Source: Primulina eburnea
Taxonomy: Eukaryota > Streptophyta > Magnoliopsida > Lamiales > Gesneriaceae
DNA length: 64,000 nt
Reading direction: 5' to 3'
Assembly (NCBI RefSeq): GCF_022965805.1
Contig: NC_133108.1
Coordinates: 44,400,051 to 44,464,050, forward strand
The position numbers and the translations under genes are program-made. The notes beneath the pieces were generated by a model. That model saw only the letters and a program-made list of their open reading frames with translations. It did no database searches and was not told the DNA's origin. Position 1 is the first letter of the stretch. Each line of letters begins with the position of its first letter. Below, one piece after another: positions 12,508-25,448 of the stretch.

Positions 12508-15001
12508 ATCTTCTTCTTCTTCCTCTTATTCCAAATTCACCGTTTATCAAACACCTCTTCCGCACTTGGACTCTGTTAAGCCACATTCAACTCCAGAATC
12601 CCAGAACTTGATCAAAATCCAAACTTTTCAAGCCCCCATTTTAGAGAACTCAGATTTGAGCGAGACCCAGGTCATAGAAACTCTTTTAGCTCACAGGGCG
12701 GATCCCGCTTATGCTCTCAGTTATTTCAATTGGGCCGAGAAGCAGCGCGGTTTCATGCGTGGAATACCCGACCCTTTCTGTATCTTGGTTCATATACTTG
12801 TGAGTTCCCGGGGACATTGTTTTGTAGCTAGGAATTTGCTGAATCGTTATTTATCTGATGGTTTTCCCACCTCATCCGATGCGCTTGTGGATCGATTGAT
12901 TAATTGTGCCAAGAGATTTAGTTTTGAACTGAACCCGCGTGTTTTTAATTACTTGTTGGATGGATACGTTAGAGCTGAGCGACTGAAAGATGCAATGAAT
13001 TGTTACAATGTAATGAGTTCCAATGGTATAATGCCTGATGTCTTTGTTTTGAATAACTTTTTGAGCGCACTGGTCATGGCAAGTATGATTGATTCTGCCC
13101 GGGAATTTTTTGATGACTTGGGGGTGAAGAATGTTAGTTATGATTGTGGCACTGTGAATGTGATGATGTCTAGGTGTTTGAAAGACGGTAAAGCAGATGA
13201 GGCTGAGAAATACTTTTTGGAGGCGAAGGATAGAGGTATTAAGCTAGACAAACGTGTGTATTCTGCTGCGATTAGAGCTGCTTGTATGAAATTAAATTCG
13301 TCCATAGCATGTGGCTTGTTAAATGAGATGGAGGAAAAGGGTTGGGTTCCTTCCGTGGGTATATTTACAAACGTGATTTGTACATGTGTAAAGCAAAGAA
13401 ACATGATAGAGGCGTTGAAGTTGAAGGATGATATGATCAGAAGTGGGTATCCCCTGAATTTGGTTGTTGCCACTAGCTTGATTAAGGGGTATTATCAACA
13501 GGGTGCTTTGGAGAGTGCATTGGAATTGTTTTATAAAGTTGTTGAAGATGGACTTACCCCGAAGGAAGTCACCTACACAGTCTTGATAGAAGGATGCTGT
13601 ATAAATGGGAATATGGGGAAAGCGCGAGATCTCTATTCCCTAATGAAATTGAATGGCATTTTTCCCACTGTTTACATTGTAAATTCTCTGATTAAAGGAT
13701 ATGTGAGAGCTCACTTAATAGAGGAAGCACTCAAGCTATTTGATGAAGCTATTGAGGCTCGAATTGCCAATGCTTTCACTTACAATACTCTAATATCCTG
13801 GTTTTGTAAAGGAGCTAGGGTAGATGAAGCTCAGAAAATATGGGACGGAATGATTGATCAGGGATTCGAACCAACTGTCTTTTCATATAACAATATGATT
13901 CTTGGAAATTGCAAAATGGGGAACACAATGAGAGCAGGAACCTTACTCTCTGAAATGGGGGAAAGGAATTTGAAAGCAAATGTTGTTACATACAGTGTAT
14001 TGGTCAACGGGTATTTCAAGAAAGGCGAAACTGAAAAGGCTCTTGGAACATTTGACCGCATGGTGAACTTGGGAATCACACCCAACAATTTCATGTACAA
14101 CACACTTGTCAGTGGCTTATGCAAAGCTGGCAGAACCATCGAAGCAAAAGAACAAATGAAAAAGTTTGTGGAGGTCGGTTTTAGTCCCATGTGCATGACT
14201 TACAATAGCATCATCGATGGGTTTATAAAGGAAGGTAACATAAACTCTGCATTTGATGTTTATCAGGAGATGTCGAAAACTGGAACTGTTCCCGATGTAA
14301 TCACTCATACCACTTTGATTGACGGCTTTTGCAAAAACAAAAAGGTGGGCAGTGCTTTGAAAATGCTGAATGAGATGCAAGCAAAAGGTGTCAAGATGGA
14401 TATAACTGCATATGGTGCCCTTATCAACGCATTTAGCAAAAGAAATGACATGAATAGTGCATCCAAACTTTTTGATGAAATCCTACAAGTGGGACTATCT
14501 CCAAATGGTGTTATTTACAACACCATGATCAGTGGCTTCAAAAACCTTCGGAATATGGAAGGAGCTCTTGAATTCTATGAGAAAATGAAGACAGATGGGA
14601 TCGAGTGTGATTTGGAAACTTACACCACTTTGATAGATGGGCTGCTAAAGGAGAGAAATATAGTTCTCGCAACAGATTTGTATCAAGCAATGCTTGCCAA
14701 AAATATAGTGCCGGATGTTATCACATTATCGGTTCTAGTACAAGGCCTTTGTAACAAAGGACAAGTGGAAAATGCTGCCAAGATTCTCAAAGAGATGAAG
14801 AAAAAGAATGTCACGCCCAATGTACTTATTTACAACACTTTAATTGCTGGATATTTTAGGGATGGAAATTTGATGGAGGCTTTTAGATTGCACGATGAAA
14901 TGCTTGATAGGGGTCTCACTCCTGATGATGCAACATATGATCTTCTTGTGAGTGGAAAGTTGAAACAGAACAATGTCCCTGTCAAACCTTCATGTACATG
15001 A
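12383..15001 (+). CDS. P-type pentatricopeptide repeat protein, probably mitochondrial
   Basis: Intronless, 872 residues, starting at the ATG at 12383. An upstream in-frame GTG is not used as the start. The N-terminus (about 1-60) is rich in Ser and Ala with few acidic residues, as in an organelle transit peptide. About nineteen consecutive 35-residue P-class PPR motifs follow, with typical VxTYNTLIxGxCK patterns, from roughly residue 185 to 850. There is no E, DYW or SMR domain, so this is a pure P-type protein. Such proteins bind specific organellar RNAs and affect stability, splicing or translation. Overall length and pattern recall Arabidopsis At3g54980, a predicted mitochondrial PPR protein. 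That orthology is from memory and untested. The RNA target cannot be read from the sequence here. Confidence 0.93.
12465..12527 (+). repeat. TCA/GCA/TCT trinucleotide run inside the PPR coding sequence
   Basis: A TCA run (about nine units), four AGC/GCA units and a TCT run encode consecutive Ser, Ala and Ser residues in the predicted transit peptide. The frame is maintained, so length changes would add or remove Ser/Ala only. Confidence 0.9.
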
Positions 15002-16463
15002 GCCTTCATCTTGGAATTACCGATACAACAGTTTGCTTCTTAAAAGGAGAAATTCCTTTGTAAATGCTGTCTAGATGGTAAATCCATTCATCATCTTATT
15101 TTTAAATTTTATTTATGTCCTCAAAGTTCCTCTGTCCTTGTGCAGTTGTGCTTTGATGGGAACTAAAGCCTCCAGAATGAGCAGGATTTACGAAGTTGAG
15201 GTACTCAACAGTTCATGTGTCCTTAATCTGGTTTCACTTGCAGTGAGCTTTCACTTTGAACTAGTTACACCTCAAAGCTTTCTCAAAAATCAAGTTATAT
15301 ATTTAGTCTTGTCTCTTAGTAACATTCTGAATAACTCAGTTTTCGCTGAGAATTTTGTTTCTTGGAACAAAATGCCTACATGTAAAAAGAAAATTGATGT
15401 AGCATCATCTTGTGTCCATAAGAACATGACACATTTCTAAAATTGGTATTATCTTCAACACAGCTTTTTTTTTAACATGAGCAATTCTGACCTTTACCAG
15501 CATTTTAGACATCTGGTGCAGAATTAACGTTAGAATCTGCTACTGTTATTCCTGGATTCTTTTAAATCTTTTATACCTTTTTATTTAGCTTGAAAGGTTT
15601 TGCTTGAGACATCCGGCTCCTGAATTTTTAGTTAAAAATTGTTAATATTTTTATTTCTTTTCGGCTTAATGACTGTTCCGTAGTGTTTACTCAATATGCA
15701 TGTGATTTATGTCAATATCCTATCAATGGGTATTAGGAAACATACAACAAATAAACTTTGTTGTGGAATGCTTTTCCTCGCAGGCCTGAAGGAAGAGAGA
15801 AAATTGCATTTTGTCCTATAGTTCCCTGGCCTGATGTTCAAATAAGGGTGAAATCACGAACGAAGAACAATTGAGATATCGTCCATTTTCTCTCTTAAAG
15901 TTCTCAAGCATTTGCAAACTTCCAGAAATCATTCTTGTTATGCAGAAGGAACCCACGTAATGTACAGTTGTGACACTCTTCAAGATTTGAACCCATCTAT
16001 GAGCAATGCTTGCTCCGATCTTCAAAAATAACAAGCTGTGGAAAACTGGTTGGTATTCAGAAGTTTTATTCTTCTGAATTTTGAGTATCCTCACGGCTAG
16101 CAAGCATCTACAAGCACCAGAAGCTGTATACATGTCATAGGGCCTTCTAAAAACGACTGATTTGCACTATTAGTTCAAGTGGCTCTTGGTCTTTTGGAAA
16201 CCAATGGAGCGTGAAAGACTTGCTTCCAAAGTTGGGGGTATAAATTAAAACGTCAGAATATCAAGGGTGTTTTCGCTATTATACGTTTCTTATAAATATT
16301 TGTTTCAAGTGTTCATTGTATAATTTGTTTTACGTGATTCTCTACATTAATAACGTTGTTTTACTTTACCATTGTTATTTTTACATGAATTGCTATATAA
16401 TTTTGTAACACAATATAGTATTATATACGACTTCTTTTGTGATTGTAAGTTGGTCTTAAAAAA
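15002..16463. other. 3' flank of the PPR gene, no further gene supported
   Basis: The sequence is less AT-biased than true intergenic DNA nearby and may be a long or spliced 3' untranslated region. Open frames at 15075-15440 (+) and 15816-16133 (-) show no domain or family resemblance and are not called as genes. Confidence 0.5.
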
Positions 16464-16631
16464 CAGAAAAACTCTTGTGAGACGGTCTCACAGATCAATT
16501 TTGCGGGTCGAATATCTTATTTGGATCATCAATGAAAAAGTATTATTTTTTATGCTAAGAGTATTAATTTTTATTGTGAATATAGTTAGGATTGACCTGT
16601 TTTACAGATAAAAATTCGAAAGACCGTCTCT
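16464..16631 (-). mobile_element. MITE-like repeat, copy 3 (reverse, truncated)
   Basis: Reverse-orientation copy with CTTGTGAGACGGTCTCACAG at its left and AGACCGTCTC at its right, where the outer part of the family's left end is missing. The core TATGCTAAGAGTATTA is recognisable. Confidence 0.7.
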
Positions 16632-17739
16632 ATTATTTATTTTTATTAAGAACTGTCGAAATATATTATCAAATCTTTTATGATATCTATCATTTATATA
16701 TATATTTTAAATTTCCTGAAGTTAATTTATATCTAAAAGATAATAATATAGAATATATAATTAATGCTTTGTTACTATAAAAAATAAGAAATTGAAGATT
16801 AGAGCACTGTTCTATATATTATATTAATGTTACGTGGCACTTCATATTGATTTTTTTTTTATAAAAACCCTAGAATATAATAAGTGAAATTCTGAAATTT
16901 TGTTTCTATCAGCATTAAAGGAATCAAAGCTACAGCAATTCGATAATCCAGATCAAAATTCGGCTTAATTTGAAGAATAGGTGAGTATTATTCAGTTTTA
17001 GGGTTTCAGTTTCGATTATCTCATTCCAGAAAGTTGATAAAATATATTTGTTTTAATTTGGGCATTTTGATAAAAATCGTTGTTTTCCGTTATTTCTAAT
17101 TTATTTACGTCTTTTTTTTTTTCTGAAGAAGAAGGATAGTTTTATAAGTTTTTTTTTTTGAGAAGATATCAATAATTTTTGCAGCCTTTTAATTTTTTTT
17201 TTATATTGAGTTGAGTTTTAAGATATTGAATTAATGTAATTGTTGCGTTATTATATCCATCTATCGATAAACTGGTGAATATCTACTAATTTTATGTGAT
17301 TTGTTTTTTTGAAAATTTTGCAGTAAATTAATATTTTTCAAACTGATTTGAAATAATTTTATGAAAACTATGGGTGATATCCTTGGTGACCTGGGAATTT
17401 TTTCAAGAACCTATAGAATTTAGAATTCTACAGTGCAGATACTAAAAAAGCCTTTTTAACTTTAGAAATCTATATCAATATGTAGCTGCGATGTTATTTA
17501 AACTTGCTTATAATATGTAGGTGGTTATGGTTGTCCTTTGTGTTTAATCTGATCATGTTTTTAGATGCCAATTTGTTTTTAATCTCTTTCCTAGTGTTTA
17601 ATCTGATCGTGTTTTTAGATGCCAATTTGTTTTTAATCTCTTTCCAACGGACATTAATATTTATTCAGTTTGATAGATAGGCATCAAATTATTTCTTTTC
17701 TTAATACAGGACATTCATATCTATCTTACATCAGTTATA
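16632..17739 (+). promoter_or_regulatory. Promoter, 5' leader and likely 5' UTR intron of the Agenet/ENT gene
   Basis: A leader ending TTTGAAGAATAG at 16980 is followed by a good donor (GTGAGTATT at 16981), and an acceptor (TTAATACAG) ends at 17709, 30 bp before the start codon. This predicts a 729-bp intron in the 5' untranslated region, a common arrangement in plants. Confidence 0.5.
17540..17647. repeat. 54-bp tandem duplication in the predicted 5' UTR intron
   Basis: Two adjacent 54-bp copies (17540-17593 and 17594-17647) start GTGTTTAATCTGATC and differ at about three positions. Confidence 0.9.
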
Positions 17740-19501
17740 ATGAGATTCAGAAAAGGAGATAAAGTGGAGGTTATCAGTAAAAAAGAGGGGTCAGTTTCAT
17801 GGCGTCTGGCTGAGGTGTTATCATGCAATGACCGCTCTTTATGCCTTCTATATAATCCATCTCCTGGCGGGGAAAAGGAACTGATGGTGGAGACTGTATC
17901 AAGGGAGTTTGTGAGACCAGACCCTCCTCCAGTCCAAGGTTTAGAGAACTGCATCTCTGGTGACATCGTGGAGGTGTTCCATCAGTTTTCCTGGAATATC
18001 GCTGCAATTGTGAAGATTATGGGTTCCAAACGAGAAAAAATGAGCAATCGTGCAGCTGCCACATTTCAAAATAAATATTTAGTTAGGATAATCGGGTCTT
18101 CAAAGGAGTTAATCATCGACCAATCTAACCTAAGGTTGAGACAAACATGGCATCATGACAAATGGACTTTAATGGGAAAGGTATTTACCATTTTTCTCAT
18201 TTTAATGTTATTGGTGCTATTCAATTTTTTTCTACTGAGTGTAAATTTTGATTAGGTGGATGGGCTCATGTTAGGGCATAAAATTCTCTCTGTCACTGAT
18301 TTCTTTGACTATTGTTTTTTTTTTGTTGTTGCATTTTTTGGTTCCATATTAAATTGTCTTGTCTCCGAATGCTATTTCTTGATATTGCTACCTTCCTGGT
18401 CATTCAAGATTTCTGCTTTGGCCTCGAAAGGAGTAAGTGCTACCCATTTGACTGGAATTTGGAATGCAACTACTGAAATTTGTGGATAACTTATCTCTCA
18501 GACCAAAGTCCATGATGTTATATAATTTTTGTAGAAGTGTTTATTCTGAAGTTGTGTCTAGCAATGAATTCCAGTTTGATTATTTTTATACTTTGATCAT
18601 TCTTTTCTGTTAATGCATTGATATATCTGAACAGTTTTCAGATTTTCAATATCTAATCTCTAGTTTTTTCCTGCTTCAGATTGCCCAAAGTTGTGAGGGC
18701 ACAAGAGCTAGCAAGCCATCAACTTCAAATTGTTACCAGAAGAACTTTCAGATGTCATTATCCAATGCATGTCCTACAACCCAAAAAGATTTTATTGGCA
18801 ATGATGTTGGCTTTAGGAAGTCTCCTGCAATCTCTGCAATGTCTTTAAAGAGGATATCCCCCAACGGCGACACAATGGCTGAAGCCCATAATGGACCTGT
18901 CTGTAAATTCAAAGCAGTTGAAAAGGATGGACGAAGGCAGAGAACAATTACTGCCCCAGTGCTCGAAAAGGTAGATGCTGTTGCTTACCCAAGAGAGATT
19001 TTGGGTAAAAAAAACATGCATGCTTCCTTTAAAAATATATCATATAGATCTAATCAAGCCAAGAGAGCAAAACAAAATGATGATCTTGGATGTTCTAGGG
19101 CCAGGATCTCCGAGTCAAGTAATTCTCAGAGTGAGGCCTCTTCTGTAGGTAGTTGTAGTGTGACTAATCAGAAGACAAACAACATGTTTGGTCATTTTAT
19201 ACCATTGTCTTGCCAAGTGACAGATGCCCTTTGTAGTGATGCAGAGTCATGTTATGGCTCAGATTCTGTGAGAGAAAGTTGTCCACCTCCTTCAAAAGAG
19301 GAACTAGAAGTTAGTATTCATAGGTTTGAGTTGCATGCTTATAGCAACACTCTGGAAGCTTTATATGCTTCTGGTCCCTTAAGTTGGGAGCGTGAAGCAT
19401 TGTTGACAAATCTCCGCTCCATGCTCAACATTTCAAATGATGAACATTTGATGGAGCTGAAACACTTAATTTCTGCTAAAACTGATATCCATGTCAGATG
19501 A
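17740..19501 (+). CDS. Agenet (plant Tudor-like) and ENT domain protein
   Basis: Two exons, 17740-18180 and 18680-19501, predict 420 residues. The N-terminal third has a pair of Agenet/Tudor-like segments: FRKGDKVEVISKKEGSVSW (2-20), then about residues 75-128. A central Ser/Lys-rich linker follows. The C-terminus (about 350-415) matches the ENT (EMSY N-terminal) helical domain, with EELEVSIHRFELHAY and WEREALLTNLRSML. Agenet domains read histone marks or other modified ligands, and ENT domains mediate protein contacts, so a nuclear chromatin-linked role is inferred. The order Agenet first, ENT last resembles Arabidopsis At4g32440/At2g25590 rather than EML1-4, in which ENT is N-terminal. The intron contains open frames that are not exons. 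Confidence 0.85.
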
Positions 19502-22447
19502 TATTTGAAGAGAAGCTGTTTTCATGTCTTTCTTTCATAGATTCATTTATGCTTTTCCTTCTCTATTTCAAATTGTAAGATAAGAATGCTACCTTCTTCA
19601 TTTTCAGTCTTGGTTATCATATCTTTTGCCAGATTAAGCAGTGGGCACATTGTAACTAATTAATTGATATATAGCAAACTTTTGTTCCTCTATTCAATGT
19701 ATATACTCTTCCAATGAAATACTTATATTTCTTTTATTATGTTTTAGTCGTGATTTATTGTTTTTTATTTTAGTTCTCTGAGAATAGGTTACAAATAGTC
19801 TTAATCTCTTGCTGCTACCCAGAGGTTGGTCAATGTTCCATGAAATCGTTGTCTGCGTGATAAATATAACTTTTATTTGCTCTATATGATTTCAGATTCC
19901 TTATGAATTCATTTTCGTTTCTGCTTCTTTCCTTCAATATTGTATATTATTATGAACTCCAGTATGTAAATTCATATTCCACGACAAATTACAAAGTGCA
20001 GCCGTGTGTACCTGAAAATCAGCCTGTAAGAGTCGCATCTAGATCTTGGATCTAGATTTCCAAGATTACAAATTTTTCATACTGAATTTGTTCAGTTCAG
20101 GACATCTTGACATTGGCTTCTTGATATTTCATTAGATTTACTAAATCTCGACAATGGGAAGCTAACTGTTTTTCACATCTATTTATATTGAGTTTGACTG
20201 GTATACTGCCGGTTAGCACTCTTTATTGATAATCTGTTGCAGTGATGTACGTTAGTTTTGTCCATGCACCTTTGGCAGGGCATAAATTTCTGTTTAAGGA
20301 TGTATTTGATCAATCTTCAATCCCCTGCATTCTCCAGGGCCTCTGTTGGAGGCACGATCATTTACCTCAAAAGGTTTAAAGATGATACCTGGATTTGCCA
20401 GCGTTCTCTTGGCATATACTATTGGATGATAAGTCATCTGCTCCAAATAGATGCATCAATTTATGGCTGCTCCCTGGTATCAAACGTTGGAATCTGTATA
20501 ATTATTTTTCCAAGTGAGGCTCAATCTAAATATTCTTCTCCCCTACCCATGCAAATTCATGATTTCCAGTATGCATACATTGATATCAGTAACTGTTGAC
20601 TTTAAACTGTGTAAAAGATGTGTCGCCCTGTTCTGATTCAGCCTTTAAAGCATCAAATAGTGATAGTGATTCTTGCTTATTTTCAAGAACCTATCTTAAT
20701 CTTTGGTTATTTTTATATCTCAAATCTTCTGTGCTGTAAAGATCCGAAGAACAAAAGAAGTGGATGGTGTGTACCTCATCTGAGAAAGGAATTTGTAGCT
20801 TGTCAGCCACTTCAGAATGGGCTTTGAACCGTATAGGTAACCAACTGCTTGATTTGGAACTCCTGACGTGCATGTAACTTGATATGTTACAATCATCCTT
20901 ATAGTCATAGGAATATCCTTGGGGTCGCTGCTGAAATCTTTGGTTGCAATCGTTATTTGTTTTGTATGCATGGTTTGCGGTATTTGGGGCATTCTTTTGC
21001 ATGGGAAGACCATGATTTTTATGGGGGGCCAGTTGATGTAATTTTGGAAGCGAAACTCGTAATCTGGGACGACTGAGAACACAAAAAAGTAAAATGATTT
21101 TAATTTGGCTGCACTCAATGTAAATTATTTATATGTTTCACAGGGCTTTGTTGCATGTCAAACTTGTGATCCGGAATCTGAGGGGCAAGATGGAGTACAT
21201 CCATGTGAAACTAGAAAATGCTTTGACCTTACTTGAACGATCACTTGTTACTTTGTTCGACACCGAATTCGGTGTCAATTAAAGTTGTTTACATCCTGAA
21301 GCATTGCTTGTTCTATGTCAAAACACTTGATTTATGTCATCGAAACTCTAGTTCAAGAACATCTCCAGATATTCCATTTAGTTCTCTATGAAATGCAGCG
21401 TGTTCGGTAAGCGGTGTGGAGCTGGGAATGTAAATGTTTATTTGAGCGTAAGAGGGAGAAGTTGGTAGGTGAAGAAAAAACTAACGCGTGGGATGATAGG
21501 AAACTCTCTGGATTTTGCATCATTTAAACTCCTTGTTTATGCCCACAGTTCTTAAAGTTATTTGGCATCAAACACGCCTCCCGACAAAAGTCTTGGTTCA
21601 TACAGGTTATACTTTTGATATTTAATTTAGTATCAATTTAGTATTCGACTGTTTTGTTAACATTTTTCGAACATTTAATTCTTTATTATTGTTCATCACA
21701 AACTACTGAGCAACTCATTATATTTTTGGAAATTAGTAAATATTGTATTATAACTTAAATTTTGTAAAGTCATCGAATGATATAAAATTGAAATGAATTC
21801 TATGATTGGCAAAATCACAAAATTGATGAAATTATCTCTAATTTAAAAACATAATCTCCATCGGATCCCAAATTCATGATTTCTCTTTAAAGCTTTTTAG
21901 TATGTAATAAAAGATGATGCAATGCCTCAAAAGTTGCAATCTTTCCTTACCCTGTTTCCCGCAAGCCTTCTCAAATTAGTATTATAAAGTCCCGAATGAT
22001 TAATATAATGATGCTAAAAAAAGCAGCAATTTTGTTTTAAACAATTATACTGGAATGCATATTGCGTGTTATTAAAGTATATATTTTATATAACGAAAAA
22101 ATATTTCTGAATTTTTTTATTTAATTTGATTGAATAGTTTGTATTTTTATATAGTTGGAGATGAGATTATTATAATTGGATTTAGAATATAAAATCCATC
22201 CGAATTTTGTATAAAAGATTATTACAATCAGATCTGGAAATCTAGTCCCAAGCTTTCGATACAAACGATCAGCCTAAGTATTTATTATATGATGGAAGGA
22301 AAAATAAAATAAATAAAGTCACATTTATTAGGCAGGTGGGCCAGTCTCAGATACTCTTCAAAGCAAAAGGACAAGCCGCAAAATGTCGAATTGGAACTTG
22401 GAAGTAGCAAATTTGTGAAAGAATTACCAACAAGGGTTTTCAAATTA
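19502..22447. other. Intergenic region between the Agenet/ENT and WRKY genes
   Basis: No gene is supported. The part from about 19.5 to 21.3 kb is less AT-biased and has several 60-130-residue open frames on both strands (for example 20258-20599 + and 20720-21118 -), none with a recognisable domain. A short exon-like piece after TTTCACAG at about 21144 reads into a Cys-containing peptide that soon stops. A non-coding transcript or a long 3' UTR is possible. From 21.6 kb on it is AT-rich. Confidence 0.4.
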
Positions 22448-22629
22448 GAGTGAGTCTCATGTGAGACTGTTTCACGGATAATAATATATGAGACGGGTCA
22501 ATCCTACTCATATTCATAATAAAAAGTAATGCTCTTAGTATAAAAAATTGTACTTTTTCATGGATGACCCAAATAAAAGACCCGTCTCACAAATTCGACC
22601 CGTGAGACCGTCTCACACAATTTTTTGCC
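22448..22629 (+). mobile_element. MITE-like 180-bp repeat, copy 4
   Basis: Runs from GAGTGAGTCTCATGTGAGAC to GTGAGACCGTCTCACACAAT then TTTTTTGCC. It is flanked by TTCAAATTA (left) and TTTCAATTA (right), which looks like a 9-bp target-site duplication with one change. Confidence 0.85.
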
Positions 22630-23640
22630 TTTCAATTATTGTTGATAAATATTTTAAACAAACTTCTTGGCAAATAAGCGATTGATTTCTTTACATTTTT
22701 TTTGACAAATATATGTGTTTTTAAGTATATTTATTGAATTTGATTGGATGGTTTGCTTTATTAAAATTGAATTTGATTGGATGGTTTGCTTTATTTTTAA
22801 TAAAATATATTTAAAATGTTTTTATTCATTTTAAAGATTATATATTAACCCTTATAATAATCTGATTATCGAGTCATTTTATGAATTTTTCGACGAAATT
22901 ACATGAATATATATTCCAATTAGTGGACCCCACTTTTGAAAAGACGGCAATTTAGCTCCTGCCTCCTGGAGCGCAGGTTTATTTTTAATGCGCCTCCTCG
23001 TAGTACCACTACACGGCTACACCACTCTCTCTCTATCTAGAATCCAATTTATGTTTCTGATGATTATATAATAAATAAAGATTGCATTTTGTAATATATT
23101 TTTTTAATGGTTCTGTCAGTTTTCAGGCTGAGTAAAGCAAAGTCTTCTCTTTCACACCTTTCAATTCGTTTTGCTCTTTCTTTCATGAGCATAAATTCTT
23201 TATGGGCATTGAAAGAATCTAGGTTTGACAGCATTTTTGCTCACAAATCGAATCACAGTGCCATTCTTTAATTGCTTTTGGCCCTTTATCTTTTGACCCT
23301 TCCGCCTTCTTGTTTTGGCATTTGAGTTTTTATCTGGGTTTTGTTGTTCTTGATTTATTTTAGGCTTGTGTGATCCAAAATGAATCTTTTTGTGGGTGTA
23401 TATTTGATAATCTCGCGATTGATATTAGGAAAGGATGTATTTGGTGCTTGCCAAAAATGGGTTAGGTTTTGATTTTTGTCTCATATGGGGTGGTTGGAGA
23501 TCTGTTGAATCAGTGGATTTGGACCTTTTTTTCCCTTTCGAATTCCAACCTTTTGCTCATCTTCTTTTGTTGACTAGAATCTGGTGTGCCTGTCTTGGGA
23601 ATTAGGGTTTTGTTTCTTGGGTTAATTTGAGGAGAGTGAG
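22630..23640 (+). promoter_or_regulatory. Promoter and 5' leader region of the WRKY gene
   Basis: Holds a short tandem duplication (22733-22795), a CT-rich stretch near 23023-23036 and a T-rich leader. The leader has many possible short upstream frames but no gene. No W-box cluster or other specific element is asserted. Confidence 0.45.
22733..22795. repeat. Short tandem duplication of about 30 bp
   Basis: TTGAATTTGATTGGATGG plus TTTGCTTTATT occurs twice, separated by four bases. Confidence 0.85.
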
Positions 23641-25448
23641 ATGGAGATGGAGATTGAGATGGAGAGGGCAAATAGTGCAGCAGTTGAGAGTTGCCATAGA
23701 GTGATTAATCTGTTATCTCAGCCGCAAGATCATCGTCTGTATAGAAATTTCGTAGAACAAACTGGAGATGCTGTGTGCAAATTCAAGAAAGTTGTCTCTC
23801 TTCTTGATTCTACACGTGGCCATGCTAGAGTGAGGAAACTCGAGAAAATTCAAGCTCCTTCACCCCTCAATATTTTCTTGGAAAATCCTATCTGTAGATC
23901 AAATGAGCAGATCACCAAGCCCCTTCAAATCAACAGTTCTGTTCGAGAAATCTCTCCGGACGTGAAAAATGCCCACACTTTAGGTATCCCTTCTCTTGAA
24001 TTGAGTTCAAATGGCAAAACTTCACTTCCATTAGCCCAACAAGCACCATTGCCGAGCTACCATTTTCTCGAGCAACAGCAGCAGCAGCAAAGGTTTCAAC
24101 TTCAGCAGCAGCAATTGAAACATCAGGCTGAAATGATGTATAGGCTCAGCAATAGTGGCGTCAGCTTGAATTTCGATAGCTCTACATGCACTCCCACCAT
24201 GTCATCAACCAGGTCATTTATCTCTTCATTAAGTATGGATGGGAGTGTTGCTAATGCGAATTCCAGCTCCTTCGGTTTGATTGGGGCGGCTCGGTCTGCG
24301 GATCAGAGCTTCTTCCATCACAAGAAAAGGTGCTCTGGAAGGGGAGAAGGCGGAAGTTCGAAATGTGGTGGCGGTGGTAGATGCCATTGTTCTAAGAAGA
24401 GGTGGTTGTTCTAGCTTCTTGATTTTTACTTTTCTTTAATATGGCATGTTTAAAATTAGAACTGTGAATCGAGCCTGGGATTTTTAGGCTTGAGAAATGA
24501 ACTTATCTGCCACTGATATGTTTGGTTATCCGATGTAATTGCCATATATTTCTTGGAATAGTTTTGATTTTTTTAATGCATTTTGAGTAGGAAGCATAGG
24601 GTAAAGACGTCTATCAAAGTACCTGCTATTAGTAACAAGTTGGCTGATATTCCCCCTGATGAGTACTCTTGGAGGAAATATGGCCAGAAACCAATCAAAG
24701 GCTCTCCTTACCCCCGGTATGGCTAAACTGATTGCACACAATACCGTGGTTTTGCCACATGTTGTCTCGTATAAAATATCTTAATATTGCCTTACGGGAG
24801 TTGTAAACTGCTGCTATATGAGATTGGAATATCTTGATTAATTATTTTTGTTATATCATGCTTAGTTTCATAGCTAGTGTTGTCTGGAACTCTGTTTGAT
24901 ACTCGTTTCATACTTGGAAAGTGAATGCAAGTTACATGAACGGTAATGTTTTTGTTCCCCTTTGGCATGTCAAATCTGTAGAGATATATAATTTTGTGAC
25001 AGATTTTATTTAATCCGCAACAAGCAAATAAATCTAATATTACCATCCCTATGTTTTTTTCTTGGTATATTTGGAGTCCTATATATCTCATTTTGTTCAT
25101 TGAGGAGTAAGTGACTCTTATTATTTGCCACCAGAAGATCGAAATCTCACCCCAAAAATTTTAAATTTTTTTTGGGTTGTAGTATGAAAAGAGATGTTTC
25201 GCATTTTTAGAAACTTGATGTTGCCTCAAACACAGGTTGGGAATTTGCATTTATTGTTGTTTTAATCTTGTTCTAAAATTTGTTGCAGGGGATACTACAA
25301 ATGTAGTAGCATGAGAGGCTGTCCAGCCCGTAAACATGTGGAAAGATGCTTGGAGGATCCTACCATGCTCATTGTGACATACGAAGGGGAACATAACCAC
25401 CCGAGATTGCCTTCACAATCAGCTAACTCATTAATCATGGCACTATGA
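23641..25448 (+). CDS. WRKY transcription factor, group IId
   Basis: Three exons, 23641-24401, 24591-24716 and 25289-25448, predict 348 residues. The WRKYGQK heptapeptide is at 281-287. Zinc ligands are Cys301, Cys307, His331 and His333 (C-X5-C-X23-H-X-H). The last intron falls right after the PR dipeptide at 295-296, the R-type position of this group. N-terminally, [17 protein letters not shown] (48-64) is the calmodulin-binding C motif of group IId, followed by a Gln-rich stretch (about 140-160). A basic Cys/His-rich cluster before the WRKY domain (about 226-260) is also typical. These factors bind W-box DNA in the nucleus. The N-terminal pattern resembles Arabidopsis WRKY21/39/74 more than WRKY11/17, an assignment from memory. 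The first ATG is used. MEMEIEME at the start is low complexity. Confidence 0.95.

Noticed and set aside
15075..15440. 121-codon plus-strand frame after the PPR gene
   Set aside because: It starts within the likely 3' untranslated region, has no domain and no convincing splice relation to the PPR gene.
20720..21118. 132-codon minus-strand frame
   Set aside because: No recognisable domain, and its start is not supported by context; kept only as part of the possible transcript region.
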